DNA from: Bacteroidales bacterium
Lineage (GTDB): Bacteria; Bacteroidota; Bacteroidia; Bacteroidales; UBA932
Assembly (NCBI GenBank): GCA_024694675.1
Contig: JAILJO010000047.1
Coordinates: forward strand, 1-34,699
Length of the DNA: 34,699 nt
Direction of reading: 5' to 3'
Both the position numbers and the translations under genes were made by a program. Every line of letters begins with the position of its first letter. Position 1 is the stretch's first letter. Below are positions 24,893-34,189 of the stretch, one piece after another. The notes below the pieces were generated by a model that did not search any database, was not told the origin of the DNA, and saw nothing but the letters and a program-made list of their open reading frames with translations.

Positions 24893-25555
24893 TTATTGGT
24901 TTAACATGAGAGCAGCCGATGCTGCTGCCTTTAATAGTTTCACGCGGTTGGCGTTGGAGACCTCATCCACCTCCTCGGTAGTTTTCTTGGTCTCCGGGAC
25001 CAGGGCGCGCAGTTCCTTCAGCTCGTCCTCAACCTCGCCCTCGCCCTTCTTGTTGGCATTGCCATTGGCGGGGATGTTGACGACAGAGATTTCCAGGAGC
25101 TGCATCTGGTCATAGAAGTAGGTCTCGTTCTTCTCGCGGGGGCCTTCGCCTTCCTTATCGGACCAGTGGCCCTTGATGGGGATGAAACCCACGGAGACGG
25201 AATTGATGGAGCCGAAGAGAACCTTCTGGTAAACCTTCTCGGCCAGCTCATTGATGGAGGCCGGCTCGAAGGTGATGTCCACCAGCAGCCGCTTGTCCTC
25301 AACGTAGGCTTTACCCTTGCCGATGACAAAGTCCACGTCCTCCGGTTTCCAGGAGCCGTATATCTGGTGGTTGTAGCCGATGATGGGATTCTTCTCAAAA
25401 CGCGAGAGATCCCAGCCATCCTGCAGGAGGATGGTGTGCGCGGAGTCGCGGGACTCATCGGAGGCGATGAAAGTCACCGTGCGAGTCTCCTCGTTTTTCT
25501 TGCGGATTTCCGCGCTGAAATTGCGAATCTTTACGTTATCCATATCGTTATTCAT
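24893..25555 (-). CDS. HK97-type prohead protease (from MNNDMDNVK)
   Basis: FIASDESRDSAHTILLQDGWDLSRFEKNPIIGYNHQ...GSINSVSVGFIP. Confidence 0.9.
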   Translation of the reverse strand: MNNDMDNVKIRNFSAEIRKKNEETRTVTFIASDESRDSAHTILLQDGWDLSRFEKNPIIGYNHQIYGSWKPEDVDFVIGKGKAYVEDKRLLVDITFEPASINELAEKVYQKVLFGSINSVSVGFIPIKGHWSDKEGEGPREKNETYFYDQMQLLEISVVNIPANGNANKKGEGEVEDELKELRALVPETKKTTEEVDEVSNANRVKLLKAAASAALMLNQ

Positions 25556-26774
25556 TGGGTGCGGTGTCAGGGTCCACGACCTCGCTATTGAGTGGCCGCA
25601 GGAAGTAATCGAGGCCGTCCTTGCGCTCCAAGCCTTCAAGGGTGCGGGCCTCGTTCGGGGTCATATAACCGTCAAGGATGGCTCCGTGGTAGTATTTGGT
25701 TCGGGCGTCGGTGTTGCCCCTCATCAGGCCGTCCAGATTGAACTTGACGGAATACTGGTTCTTGTCACGGCCGATGAACAGCTTATTCTCCACCTCAACC
25801 TCAATGCGCTTGACGGTAGGACGGAGGGAAAGCTGGACGAACTGGGTGTTCTGCTCCTCGATGTTGGAATAGGTGGCATGGGTGAGCTCGGCCAGAAGGT
25901 GCGGCGGGATATTGAGCATCCGGCACACGTCATTGATGGAGAAGACCTCGGACTGAATGAGCTGGGCGGCTACGGGGTCAATGGAGAGCTGCTTGTACTT
26001 GATGCCGTATTCCAGGAGCGGAGTGTCGAAGTTCTGTCCCACGCGGCCAAAGTGCTTCATAAAAGCATCGTATTCGTCATCCCCCAGGTGGTTGTCAGTC
26101 TCCATCACGCCCTTCACCTGGCCGCCCTTGGTGTAGAACTCGCTGGCGAACTTCTCCGTGGCGATACTCTTGCCCAGGGACATTGCATTACGGACCACCG
26201 GATTCTCGCCCTTGATGCCGTCCAGAGTGACCAGCATAAAGTGCAGCATCTCGAAGTCCTGATACAGGCCGCTCTGCCACGCGAAACGCCCGTCGCTCTG
26301 TGTCACCTGATACCACTTGTGGCCCTGGTCATTGACCGTAACGCGAACACAAGAGGGGTGGACCTGGTACAATGCTTCAGGCACACCGCCAGCACCCCAC
26401 TTGATGATCGCGTAGGCGTTGCCCCAGCCAACGAGCCAGGTCACAATGCAGTTCCAGAAGTCGAACTTGTTGGTATAGGGATTTGGACGATGGTCTATCA
26501 ATGCGAAAGCCGGGTGATTATCGTCGTTCACCCAGCCCTCGGAAGTATAACGCTTTACATTCTTGGGAAATGCTGCGATATTCTCGCTGATGATACGGAT
26601 TCCTGCATACAGGGCCGTTATATTGAGGGCCGAGTGGTTATTGACGGCCACGCCGAAGGTGGGGAGATGGGAAAGACCAGCCGGATTCAGGATGCTTTCG
26701 TCAAGGGAAAGTTCCCCGGCGGAAGCGCTACGGCGTCCCGCTTTTCCCCTGAATATGCGTTGAAGAAAGGGCAT
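25548..26774 (-). CDS. HK97-type portal protein (from MPFLQRIF)
   Basis: portal motifs VNNHSALNITALYAGIRIISENIAAFP...DRPNPYTN-like region. Confidence 0.92.
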   Translation of the reverse strand: MPFLQRIFRGKAGRRSASAGELSLDESILNPAGLSHLPTFGVAVNNHSALNITALYAGIRIISENIAAFPKNVKRYTSEGWVNDDNHPAFALIDHRPNPYTNKFDFWNCIVTWLVGWGNAYAIIKWGAGGVPEALYQVHPSCVRVTVNDQGHKWYQVTQSDGRFAWQSGLYQDFEMLHFMLVTLDGIKGENPVVRNAMSLGKSIATEKFASEFYTKGGQVKGVMETDNHLGDDEYDAFMKHFGRVGQNFDTPLLEYGIKYKQLSIDPVAAQLIQSEVFSINDVCRMLNIPPHLLAELTHATYSNIEEQNTQFVQLSLRPTVKRIEVEVENKLFIGRDKNQYSVKFNLDGLMRGNTDARTKYYHGAILDGYMTPNEARTLEGLERKDGLDYFLRPLNSEVVDPDTAPNE

Positions 26775-26849
26775 TTGCGTCTTTTTGCGCAAATATACCC
26801 CCTGCAAACGCCTATCGCCGGGACATTTGTCCCTTTGTTTGGCAACACG

Positions 26850-27059
26850 CTACCGGTGCCGATTCTTGTACTTCTTGAACGCCTCGTAGGAGGGAAAACG
26901 CTCAATGCCGTACTTAGCCTCGTGTTCCTGCTCCATCCGGTCGTAGACCTGCTGCGGAGTGTCCATCCTGCCGATGCGCCGCAGCCCCTGCAGCCGCTCC
27001 CAGAACACCTCAACGAATCCGCTGCGCGTTGCCATTTTGGTAATCTCGTCCATCGTCAT
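26850..27059 (-). CDS. small hypothetical protein (69 aa)
   Basis: intact ORF between terL and portal; ATGA overlap with upstream small ORF. Confidence 0.6.
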   Translation of the reverse strand: MTMDEITKMATRSGFVEVFWERLQGLRRIGRMDTPQQVYDRMEQEHEAKYGIERFPSYEAFKKYKNRHR

Positions 27060-27169
27060 GGTCTTCTTCGTTTATATTGAAAGTAGTCAATCCACATTGC
27101 CAGGTTTAGTCCCAGTGAAATACCTGAAATAACAAGGGCGGCAATCTCCCATCCATCTACTTGTATCAT
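27056..27169 (-). CDS. small TM protein (37 aa, MIQVDGWEIAALVISGISLGLNLAMWIDYFQYKRRRP)
   Basis: manual translation; overlaps terL stop and the next ORF start; not in track. Confidence 0.6.
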   Translation of the reverse strand: MIQVDGWEIAALVISGISLGLNLAMWIDYFQYKRRRP

Positions 27170-28854
27170 ATCTTCGGCACTGTGTGAAATTTCATGTCTG
27201 TATAGATCTGCCCGCTGGGCTTACTCTCCTCCGTGAGCCAGGTGCCCAGGGCGTCAATGCTGGCCACAACGCCGTCGATCTTCTTTTTGCTCTGACCCTT
27301 GCTGGGTCGATAGTTCAGGTTGCCCGGATCATAGTAGAGCACCACGTTACCGAACATCCACCGGATGATCGGATTCCCAAGAAGGTTAAGCTCCCCTTCC
27401 GTCATCCATTCGTCCAGCTTCTTGGTGGGAGGGTACATATACTTCATACTCTGCTCGTAGGTCACCACGTCATCCTCATTGTACCGGAGCCCCAGCTTTG
27501 CCTTCAGTTCCCAGGCGTTCCAGGGGTCAAGGGCGATCTTCTTCACCTTGTATGGCGCCAGGACGCTCAGCAGGAACTCCAGGAACCAGTCCTGAGAAAG
27601 GACCTGCCCAGGGCACACGGCGAGCCATCCTTGCTCCGACCATCGCCGGTAGTCCACGATGTCCTGCCGGCCAAGATCGTCCTCCAGCTTTGCCTGCGGG
27701 ACCACGAAGAAATACTTGAACACCTTGAACTTCGGGAAGAACAGGGCCGTGGCCGTGATGTCCTTGGTAGCCGCAAGGTCAAGACCCACGAAGCACTCCT
27801 GCCCTTCCAGCTGCGACTCGTCGAATGGAGCATTGTTGGCGGCCACCACCTCGTCCTTGAGCCACGCCTTGGGGGCGTCTACCCATTTGTTCAGGTTCTT
27901 GGTAAGGAAGGCCGCACGGATGGTTCCGCCGCGGTCAATGGCCTCCTTACATTCCGCCGCCATATATTCCTTGGAAAGGGAGACGCCATAGTTGGGGTTG
28001 ACCTTCTGCCAGGTGCTCTCCTGTGTCCAGTCGTCCCCCTCGTCGGGCTCGTAGAGCATGAAGAAATGGTTGTCGGGACACTCCCGCACGCCCTGCATCA
28101 TCTCCCGGTACACCTGCAGATCCTCGTAGTACGGATAGGTCATATCCGTGCCGGCTGTGGAGATGGAGAAGATGAGAGGCTGGCTGCGGGCGCCCACGCC
28201 GGTCTTCAGCACCTCGTAGATCTCGTTGGTCTTCCAGGCGTGCCGCTCGTCGCAGATGCCGCAGTGGATATTCAGTCCGTCCTTGTTCTTCGTGTCCTTG
28301 CTCAGCGGCTTGTAGGCCGATGCCGTATCCTCCACCACGATACTGCCCTTGCGGAACACCCTCACATACCCCTCCAGCTCCGGGACGCCCTTCACCAGCT
28401 CGGCCGATGCGTCAAAGCAAATCTTCGCCTGGGCCTTGTCCACGGCGGCGGCGTACACCTCGGCCGCGCTCTCCCCGTCCAGCAGCAGCATATAGAGGGC
28501 GATCACCGCGGCGAAGGTGGTCTTGCCGTTCTTACGGGGGACATAGACGTCGGCATAGGTGTACTTGCGGCGCTTGGTAGCCCGGTACTTGAGGCCGAAG
28601 ATGTTCGCAAGGCAGAAGAGCTGCCACGGCTCCCAAATGATGGGTTGCCCGGCGAACTCTCCCTTGAAATGCTTGAGCATCCCACTGAACTTCACCACCC
28701 GAAGGAATGCGCTGCGGTCGAAGTTCAGGTCGGGGCGGGCCATATCCTCGTACCAGCGGTCCACGGCCTTGCGGACCATCAGGCACGACGGCAGCGCTCC
28801 GCTCCGTACCGCCGCAGCGTATTCGTTCACTTGGGTGATGGGGGAGGTGGGCAT
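27166..28854 (-). CDS. terL: terminase large subunit (562 aa)
   Basis: YVPRKNGKTTFAAVIALYML Walker A region; CDERHAWKTNEIYEVLKTG; GLDLAATKDITATALFFP nuclease. Confidence 0.95.
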   Translation of the reverse strand: MPTSPITQVNEYAAAVRSGALPSCLMVRKAVDRWYEDMARPDLNFDRSAFLRVVKFSGMLKHFKGEFAGQPIIWEPWQLFCLANIFGLKYRATKRRKYTYADVYVPRKNGKTTFAAVIALYMLLLDGESAAEVYAAAVDKAQAKICFDASAELVKGVPELEGYVRVFRKGSIVVEDTASAYKPLSKDTKNKDGLNIHCGICDERHAWKTNEIYEVLKTGVGARSQPLIFSISTAGTDMTYPYYEDLQVYREMMQGVRECPDNHFFMLYEPDEGDDWTQESTWQKVNPNYGVSLSKEYMAAECKEAIDRGGTIRAAFLTKNLNKWVDAPKAWLKDEVVAANNAPFDESQLEGQECFVGLDLAATKDITATALFFPKFKVFKYFFVVPQAKLEDDLGRQDIVDYRRWSEQGWLAVCPGQVLSQDWFLEFLLSVLAPYKVKKIALDPWNAWELKAKLGLRYNEDDVVTYEQSMKYMYPPTKKLDEWMTEGELNLLGNPIIRWMFGNVVLYYDPGNLNYRPSKGQSKKKIDGVVASIDALGTWLTEESKPSGQIYTDMKFHTVPKI

Positions 28855-28932
28855 TATTGTTCGATGGGACGATTATGGTCAATAAAAGTTGAGTAGGGTC
28901 GTTTTTGATGTCTATGTCGATGCTTACTGTTT

Positions 28933-29553
28933 TCACATATTTCCCCATTTTTCTATGCGAAATGCCGTCCTGCCGATAGAGTCCCGGCAAATACACACAG
29001 CCTTCTGTGTAAGCCATCGTTTAGGGTTAGTTACAGAGCCTTTCTCCAGGCTGCTTAATAGCGCAAACTCCGCCTCAGCAGAACAAGCGTCAGCAAATGA
29101 TTCTGGAACGTGCGCCCTGCTCTGGGTTATTCTTACAAGAGCTGGGTGGAAATTCTCCATCAGAACGATAATATCCTCGCGATTCCCCTTATAGAATTGA
29201 AGGGAAGCATTGAGCCACCGGATTTCATCTTCTATTTTGCTTACCGATGTGGCGTGGGATTTCTTCGATTCCCTGATCTTTGCGCTTCGCAAGTTTAATT
29301 CAGTGCGTGTTATAAACTCACCGTCTTTCGTCACAACATACTTACGTGAATCAAATGTTGTCGGATCTATCTGCTTATCTACGCAAAAGCGAAACTTCGC
29401 CCTGGATACAGTGGTACCTTTATCCCCCCTGAGCATAGAGATTGCCTTTCCTTGGTGAATCGGGCGCCAGCCGCCCCGCCTATCCTTTACGACAAGCTCA
29501 TCATGTTCGTTGATTCCGTAGGTATCGAACCCCGGCATTGTTCTTACACTCAT
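28933..29553 (-). CDS. hypothetical protein with NUMOD4-like N-terminus (206 aa)
   Basis: MPGFDTYGINEHDELVVKDRRGGWRPIHQGK resembles NUMOD4; no HNH core seen. Confidence 0.45.
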   Translation of the reverse strand: MSVRTMPGFDTYGINEHDELVVKDRRGGWRPIHQGKAISMLRGDKGTTVSRAKFRFCVDKQIDPTTFDSRKYVVTKDGEFITRTELNLRSAKIRESKKSHATSVSKIEDEIRWLNASLQFYKGNREDIIVLMENFHPALVRITQSRAHVPESFADACSAEAEFALLSSLEKGSVTNPKRWLTQKAVCICRDSIGRTAFRIEKWGNM

Positions 29554-30476
29554 AGGAAAATCTTTTTTGCGGCGGCTTTCTTGGCGTCGTCGTCGGAGTG
29601 GGCGTAGATGTTCAGGGTGGTTTGCACGTCGCTGTGGCCAAGGAGCTCTGCGGTGGTGCGGATGTCAACCTTGGCTTGTAAGAGACGTGAGGCATAAGTG
29701 TGGCGCAGGCTATGGAATGACTTGTATGGGATACCTAACTTTTCACAGCGCGTCTTGAATTTACAGCGCATCGTCCGGGGCTCAACAAAGGGCGTGTCGT
29801 CCGTTGAACAAGCAGCGCTGATATACTCCTCGTCCGAAATCTTGTAGAGTTTCTGGTAATTCTTGAAATACTTGCCAAGCCATGACGGAATTGGGACGAT
29901 CCTCTCAGATGCTCCACATTTCGGAGGATTCACATAGAGGCTTGTCTTTCCCTTGCCATCATAGATTCGACCAACCGTCCTGCGAACGCTGATGCACCCT
30001 TTCTCAAAGTCAAAATCTCCATACTGAAGGCCGGAGAGCTCACCAATTCTCAACCCGGTTAATGCGCCAAGAGCAATAATCTTGTCAAAGTGTGACCCGG
30101 ATTCTTTGCAATACTCCACAAGAGTCTCCAGCTCCTTGTTCGTGTACTTCTCGCGCTCTTTCTGTGGCCTGCAAGATTTTGTAGGCCAGATGATCGTAAA
30201 GGAAAGCAGCGGCCTATCTTGGTCAAGGCTCCAAAGTTTGAGCATATTCTTGAGAACAACAATATGGTCCTGGATAGTGTGAACGCTGAGACCATCTGCA
30301 ACCTTTCCATCAACATACTTTTGCAAGGTGGAATTCTTCATATCGTCCATATCTACGTCTCGGAAAACCGGCTCCAGGTGAGCGTACCAATTCATAGCAT
30401 ACGCTGCCAGGCTTGTTTCCTTTACGAAGCCGCGCTTCTTTGCCTTGTAAGTAGGCCAATACTCTCCGAATGTCAT
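29550..30476 (-). CDS. second tyrosine recombinase (308 aa)
   Basis: LTGLRIGELSGLQYGD...HSLRHTYASRLLQAKVDIRTTAELLGHSDVQTTLNIYAH: full catalytic set. Confidence 0.95.
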   Translation of the reverse strand: MTFGEYWPTYKAKKRGFVKETSLAAYAMNWYAHLEPVFRDVDMDDMKNSTLQKYVDGKVADGLSVHTIQDHIVVLKNMLKLWSLDQDRPLLSFTIIWPTKSCRPQKEREKYTNKELETLVEYCKESGSHFDKIIALGALTGLRIGELSGLQYGDFDFEKGCISVRRTVGRIYDGKGKTSLYVNPPKCGASERIVPIPSWLGKYFKNYQKLYKISDEEYISAACSTDDTPFVEPRTMRCKFKTRCEKLGIPYKSFHSLRHTYASRLLQAKVDIRTTAELLGHSDVQTTLNIYAHSDDDAKKAAAKKIFL

Positions 30477-31024
30477 AGCGTAATGATTTTTGAGAAGCCG
30501 AGGCAGTCGTCCTTCTCGCTAACAAGTTGGTAAGTGGCTTTCTCCTTCTGCTCAAGGACGTCGCCGTGATGAACTATCCCCACAATCCCACGGATAGAGA
30601 GATTGAGTAGCAGGATGGGGATAGAGCGGTCAGATAGTTCCCAGCATTCGATGGGATTCTTGGAAGGGTAGAAGTCAAATGGAACGTGTGCCTGGGCCTT
30701 TCGCCACCAGTCGGCTATGAGCATAGAGCCGTTGCCGGCAGTGGGCTCATAGGTTGCTCCGTCCTTTACGCCGGTGATCCGTGAGGCAAGCCGCCCCAGG
30801 GAATTGGGCGTGAAGTCTTGCTTCTTCTCCTTCCGTTCCGAGAATTCTCCCTCGTACAGAGATTGGAACCAGTCGTGGGAGACATCGTGGTTGTTCAGCT
30901 CCAGCAGCTTGCGGTAGATGTCGTCCCGCTCCTGGCTGTTGCTCAATACTACCGGCATTATCGCTTCCGGTAGCAGCCGCATATCGGTCACTTTGAAAAT
31001 GCGGAAAAGGTCTTCTTTTGTCAT
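30473..31024 (-). CDS. N6-adenine methyltransferase-like protein, C-terminally truncated (183 aa)
   Basis: KKQDFTPNSLGRLASRITG...YEPTAGNGSMLI (motif I); ends before any NPPY motif. Confidence 0.7.
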   Translation of the reverse strand: MTKEDLFRIFKVTDMRLLPEAIMPVVLSNSQERDDIYRKLLELNNHDVSHDWFQSLYEGEFSERKEKKQDFTPNSLGRLASRITGVKDGATYEPTAGNGSMLIADWWRKAQAHVPFDFYPSKNPIECWELSDRSIPILLLNLSIRGIVGIVHHGDVLEQKEKATYQLVSEKDDCLGFSKIITL

Positions 31025-31077
31025 TACTCCGCCTGTGTTAAAGGGCTAAAAATATTTTTCGGGGTGTAAATTCATGT

Positions 31078-31296
31078 TTACAGGTCTTTCAGCATCTTGT
31101 CTATTTCCATCTCGTACACGAAGATACCCCCCCCCATCCTTGTCTGGAATTCATGGAAGGATTCCAGGAGCTGACACTGTTCGGGCGTGGGGTTTGCCGG
31201 CAGTTTGGGGCGAGCCTCCAGGAGGCCGGATAGCTTCTTAATTCCGTCACGGAGCCGTATGATATCCGGCGCTATGAATACATTTTCGGTCTTCAT
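31078..31296 (-). CDS. hypothetical protein (72 aa) with internal G9 tract
   Basis: intact ORF; MGGGIFVYEME encoded by ATGGGGGGGGG. Confidence 0.6.
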   Translation of the reverse strand: MKTENVFIAPDIIRLRDGIKKLSGLLEARPKLPANPTPEQCQLLESFHEFQTRMGGGIFVYEMEIDKMLKDL

Positions 31297-31384
31297 CGTT
31301 TTTCCTTACTTATTATTCTGTGTAACTCAAAAAATACATCGGGTTATTGATTTGGGTCTATGTATTTAAACATCAGCATGCCGT

Positions 31385-31927
31385 CTATTGTTCATCCACA
31401 CCCTCCCCATCGTCGGCCAGGATGGCAGCGAAGACGGCTTTTACCCCCGTGGCCTTCTTGGCATCGTCAAGCATCATTGCGGCCTTCAGGCGACTGCGGC
31501 TCACGGGATCGAAACCGAAGTTTCCACCAATCTTGAGGAGCCTGTCGGCTGCCTGATGCAACTGCTTCACCGCAGGGTTAGGGATAGCCATGGTTCCTTT
31601 CTTCGTCTCAACAACCAGATACATCCCATTATGCTTAATGTCTTCCTCGCACTTGATGAGGAGGTCCAGCTCGATGGCGTAGATGAGCAGCTGCTGGCAG
31701 AACGCCACGTCCAGCATTCCCTGGGCCGCCACCTTTCGGCACGTGGCCCAGTAGATCTTCCGGGCGCGCTCCGTGGCCCCCTGCAGCCCCGACACCTGGC
31801 ACAGCTCGTGCACCTTCTCCACGGGGATGGGCTCGCCGATGGTGGACGACGGCCGCTCACGGTCTTTGCGGAGCGTGTCCCTGAGCGCCAGCGTCTCGCG
31901 CGGCAGTGGTTTTCGTCCGCGGGTCAT
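31385..31927 (-). CDS. terS: terminase small subunit, P27-like (from MTRGRKPLPRE)
   Basis: GRKPLPRETLALRDTLRKDRERP ... AIPNPAVKQLHQAADRLLKIGGNFGFDPVSRSRLK. Confidence 0.9.
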   Translation of the reverse strand: MTRGRKPLPRETLALRDTLRKDRERPSSTIGEPIPVEKVHELCQVSGLQGATERARKIYWATCRKVAAQGMLDVAFCQQLLIYAIELDLLIKCEEDIKHNGMYLVVETKKGTMAIPNPAVKQLHQAADRLLKIGGNFGFDPVSRSRLKAAMMLDDAKKATGVKAVFAAILADDGEGVDEQ

Positions 31928-31928
31928 A

Positions 31929-32429
31929 TCAATACCGGAATGAGGTGAAGTGAATAATGGCAAGCGGCCTGTCATACACCGTGTCCTTTGCGTGACCTTT
32001 GAACCACTCCTGCCATTCCTCAAGCGTCAGGCCGTCATTCTTTGCCAGCTCCTCTTTACTACCACACTCGCCGTCCATATACCAGCCCTCGATGACCGGC
32101 ACCTGTCTGTCACCACACCAGCCGAAGTTGAGCTTCTGGATGCCCACTCCGTCCTTGCGGCCAAGGCGCATTATCTCCACCGTCTTGGAGCGATACGGCT
32201 TGCCGGTCCACTGACGCAGGCAGATTTCAGCCTCACCAGCCTCCACCTTTGCGATGCGGTCACGCCACAGGTCGTAATTCTCGCGGATGGTGTGGATCTT
32301 CGGTGTCATCCCTTCATAAATGGCGGGGTACTTTGCCGCGATTACTTTCATACTGAAGAGCGTTGAACCGCCACTTCGTGAATGCGTCGCCGGGAATACC
32401 TTTGACAGCATGATGTTGTAGGTCTTCAT
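31929..32429 (-). CDS. ASCH-like domain protein (from MKTYNIML)
   Basis: KIHTIRENYDLWRDRIAKVEAGEAEICLRQWTGKPYRSKTVEI. Confidence 0.65.
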   Translation of the reverse strand: MKTYNIMLSKVFPATHSRSGGSTLFSMKVIAAKYPAIYEGMTPKIHTIRENYDLWRDRIAKVEAGEAEICLRQWTGKPYRSKTVEIMRLGRKDGVGIQKLNFGWCGDRQVPVIEGWYMDGECGSKEELAKNDGLTLEEWQEWFKGHAKDTVYDRPLAIIHFTSFRY

Positions 32430-32430
32430 A

Positions 32431-32562
32431 TCAGTCCTCCTTGTCCTTTTTGTTCTTTCCAATGTTCACGCTCAGCAGCGGCACGCTGAATATCACGGCC
32501 AGGTAGAAAAGCCCGCCCAGCCAATGCCAGAAGTTGCCAAAGAAGAATTCAACGATTTCCAT
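32431..32562 (-). CDS. small TM protein (43 aa, MEIVEFFFGNFWHWLGGLFYLAVIFSVPLLSVNIGKNKKDKED)
   Basis: manual translation between two overlapping genes; not in track. Confidence 0.6.
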   Translation of the reverse strand: MEIVEFFFGNFWHWLGGLFYLAVIFSVPLLSVNIGKNKKDKED

Positions 32563-33002
32563 TACTGTTCCTCCACTTTCTTTCCGTACATCTCCAGCCA
32601 CTTATGCTCCTTGATGTCGTACTCTCCAATCCAGGTGCAGGTCTTGGAATGTGGCATCTCAAAGAACTTGTCAACGAAAGCGTCCCAAGCCTCCTGGGCC
32701 TCCTTGCGGTTGTTGATTTGGACTTCCGCATCGTCGTCAATGTTGTGCTCGAGGTAGAAGGAATCCGTCATCTGATCCGTAATGCTATCCAGCGAGGGCG
32801 CAAAGTCCTTGGGCACTATGGAATGGGAAATGCCAATGAAGATGACTTGCGGGTATTCGTCAGAGCAGTCATCCCAGTAGTCGCCGTCCGGATCCTTGTA
32901 GCAGGCGTCGGCGAATGCAATCAGTTCTTCAATGGTGTCAAAGTCTTCGGCACCACAACGCTGTCGGTCTGTACCAAAGCAGTACACGGGTTTTTCGTTC
33001 AT
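32562..33002 (-). CDS. acidic hypothetical protein (146 aa)
   Basis: intact acidic ORF, overlapping the next small ORF. Confidence 0.7.
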   Translation of the reverse strand: MNEKPVYCFGTDRQRCGAEDFDTIEELIAFADACYKDPDGDYWDDCSDEYPQVIFIGISHSIVPKDFAPSLDSITDQMTDSFYLEHNIDDDAEVQINNRKEAQEAWDAFVDKFFEMPHSKTCTWIGEYDIKEHKWLEMYGKKVEEQ

Positions 33003-33196
33003 ATCGGCAAAAACAGTTGTTAAATTCTACTTAAAACGTGAGGGAAACCACGGGCTCTGGCCGCGCGCCCGCGCGCCTTGCCCCGGCCAGGGCGTCCCCA
33101 AAACCGCCCAATTTCGACAGCGCGCCTTCGAGAGCGGGGGAGTGGTCTTGGAAGGCAACCCCTTTTGTCCATGACCCCCCTATGGGGGTATGTGAG

Positions 33197-33925
33197 CTAC
33201 CGGTAGTGATTCTCTGCATAGTATTGAAGGTTTTGCTCCTTGGTACACCAGCGCAGGTTATCCACACGGTTGTCATATCTATCCTCGTTGATGTGATCCA
33301 CTTCGGGAAGGTCGTAAGGGTTAGGAATGAATAGTTCTGCGATGATCCTATGCAGTCTATACTTTTTTCCTCTGTAGTTCACCTTGATGTACTTACCATC
33401 AACGGATGGTGTGATAATACTACGGAGCCAGTATGAGTACACGCGGCCAAGGTTAGAGAAGGCGTGGCCGGGGAATTGTCTGTGGTTCTTCCAGACTTCG
33501 CCGGGTAGCGTTGGGATGTCGTGGTTGAATACAATCTCTCGCATCCGTCTGCCGTCCACGTGGTGGCCGTTGCCGTCCTCCACGATGCGGACGATCTTGT
33601 GCAGCGCCTTGCTCCATACGCGGCCAAGGTTACTGACCAGATATTTTCCATACTCGCGGAACTCCTCTCCTTCCATCGGCTCAGGCATCGGCACCGGCTT
33701 GGGTGCTTTGACGTACAGCTCCGGGAAGGCCAGCTTGTGCAGAGCAATCATGCTGCGCCACGAGCGCTGGGTCCTCGACTTGGCAAGGCGCACCTGCAGT
33801 AATCCCCAGGCGTTGGCGTAAGGTGTGAGCTCCTTGCCGGTGCTCACCTTCCGCACCATCGCGCCGGGGTTGCTAACCTCGTACTCCGGCCAATCAGGTA
33901 TGATTCTCCATTCAATCATTCTCAT
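33197..33925 (-). CDS. NUMOD4 / HNH_3 endonuclease (242 aa)
   Basis: WRIIPDWPEYEVSNPGAMVRK ... LHRIIAELFIPNPYDLPEVDHINEDRYDNRVDNLRWCTKEQN. Confidence 0.92.
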   Translation of the reverse strand: MRMIEWRIIPDWPEYEVSNPGAMVRKVSTGKELTPYANAWGLLQVRLAKSRTQRSWRSMIALHKLAFPELYVKAPKPVPMPEPMEGEEFREYGKYLVSNLGRVWSKALHKIVRIVEDGNGHHVDGRRMREIVFNHDIPTLPGEVWKNHRQFPGHAFSNLGRVYSYWLRSIITPSVDGKYIKVNYRGKKYRLHRIIAELFIPNPYDLPEVDHINEDRYDNRVDNLRWCTKEQNLQYYAENHYR

Positions 33926-33955
33926 TCACATTAACATTATCATTAGGGGTTGTTT
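33819..33955. repeat. exact 137-bp direct repeat of window positions 1-137
   Basis: position-by-position identity at offset 33818; diverges at 138/33956. Confidence 0.95.
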
Positions 33956-34185
33956 TGGGGTTGTTTCTTTGCCCCCTCCGGGCGTGTACTGCCAGCAGTA
34001 GCGCTGCTTTTGCGGCTAGAGGTCCTCGTCCCGTGCTGCAGGGAGCGAAGATGCCTTATAGTTTCATCAGCAGCCTGAAGCTCTGACTTTAAGAATGAGT
34101 TTTCCTTGTTAACCTTCAGCAGTTCTGAAACAAGGAGAGTCACTAGCATGACTAGGACTACGGTTACGAAGATTAAAGCTTTCAT
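33943..34185 (-). CDS. small membrane-anchored coiled-coil protein, alternate allele of 136-354
   Basis: same layout and C-terminal KKQPQNNP. Confidence 0.7.
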   Translation of the reverse strand: MKALIFVTVVLVMLVTLLVSELLKVNKENSFLKSELQAADETIRHLRSLQHGTRTSSRKSSATAGSTRPEGAKKQPQNNP

Positions 34186-34189
34186 ATTG

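Noticed and set aside
25380-27080. Long plus-strand ORFs opposite structural genes (25380-27080, 27184-28896, 23660-24889, 21160-22032)
   Set aside because: They are exact antisense shadows of well-supported minus-strand portal/terminase/capsid/tail genes, with no recognisable domains; codon bias explains them.
33197-33925. Group I intron or homing intron around the HNH/NUMOD4 genes
   Set aside because: No split host gene or intron core could be recognised; the HNH genes are free-standing in the operon.
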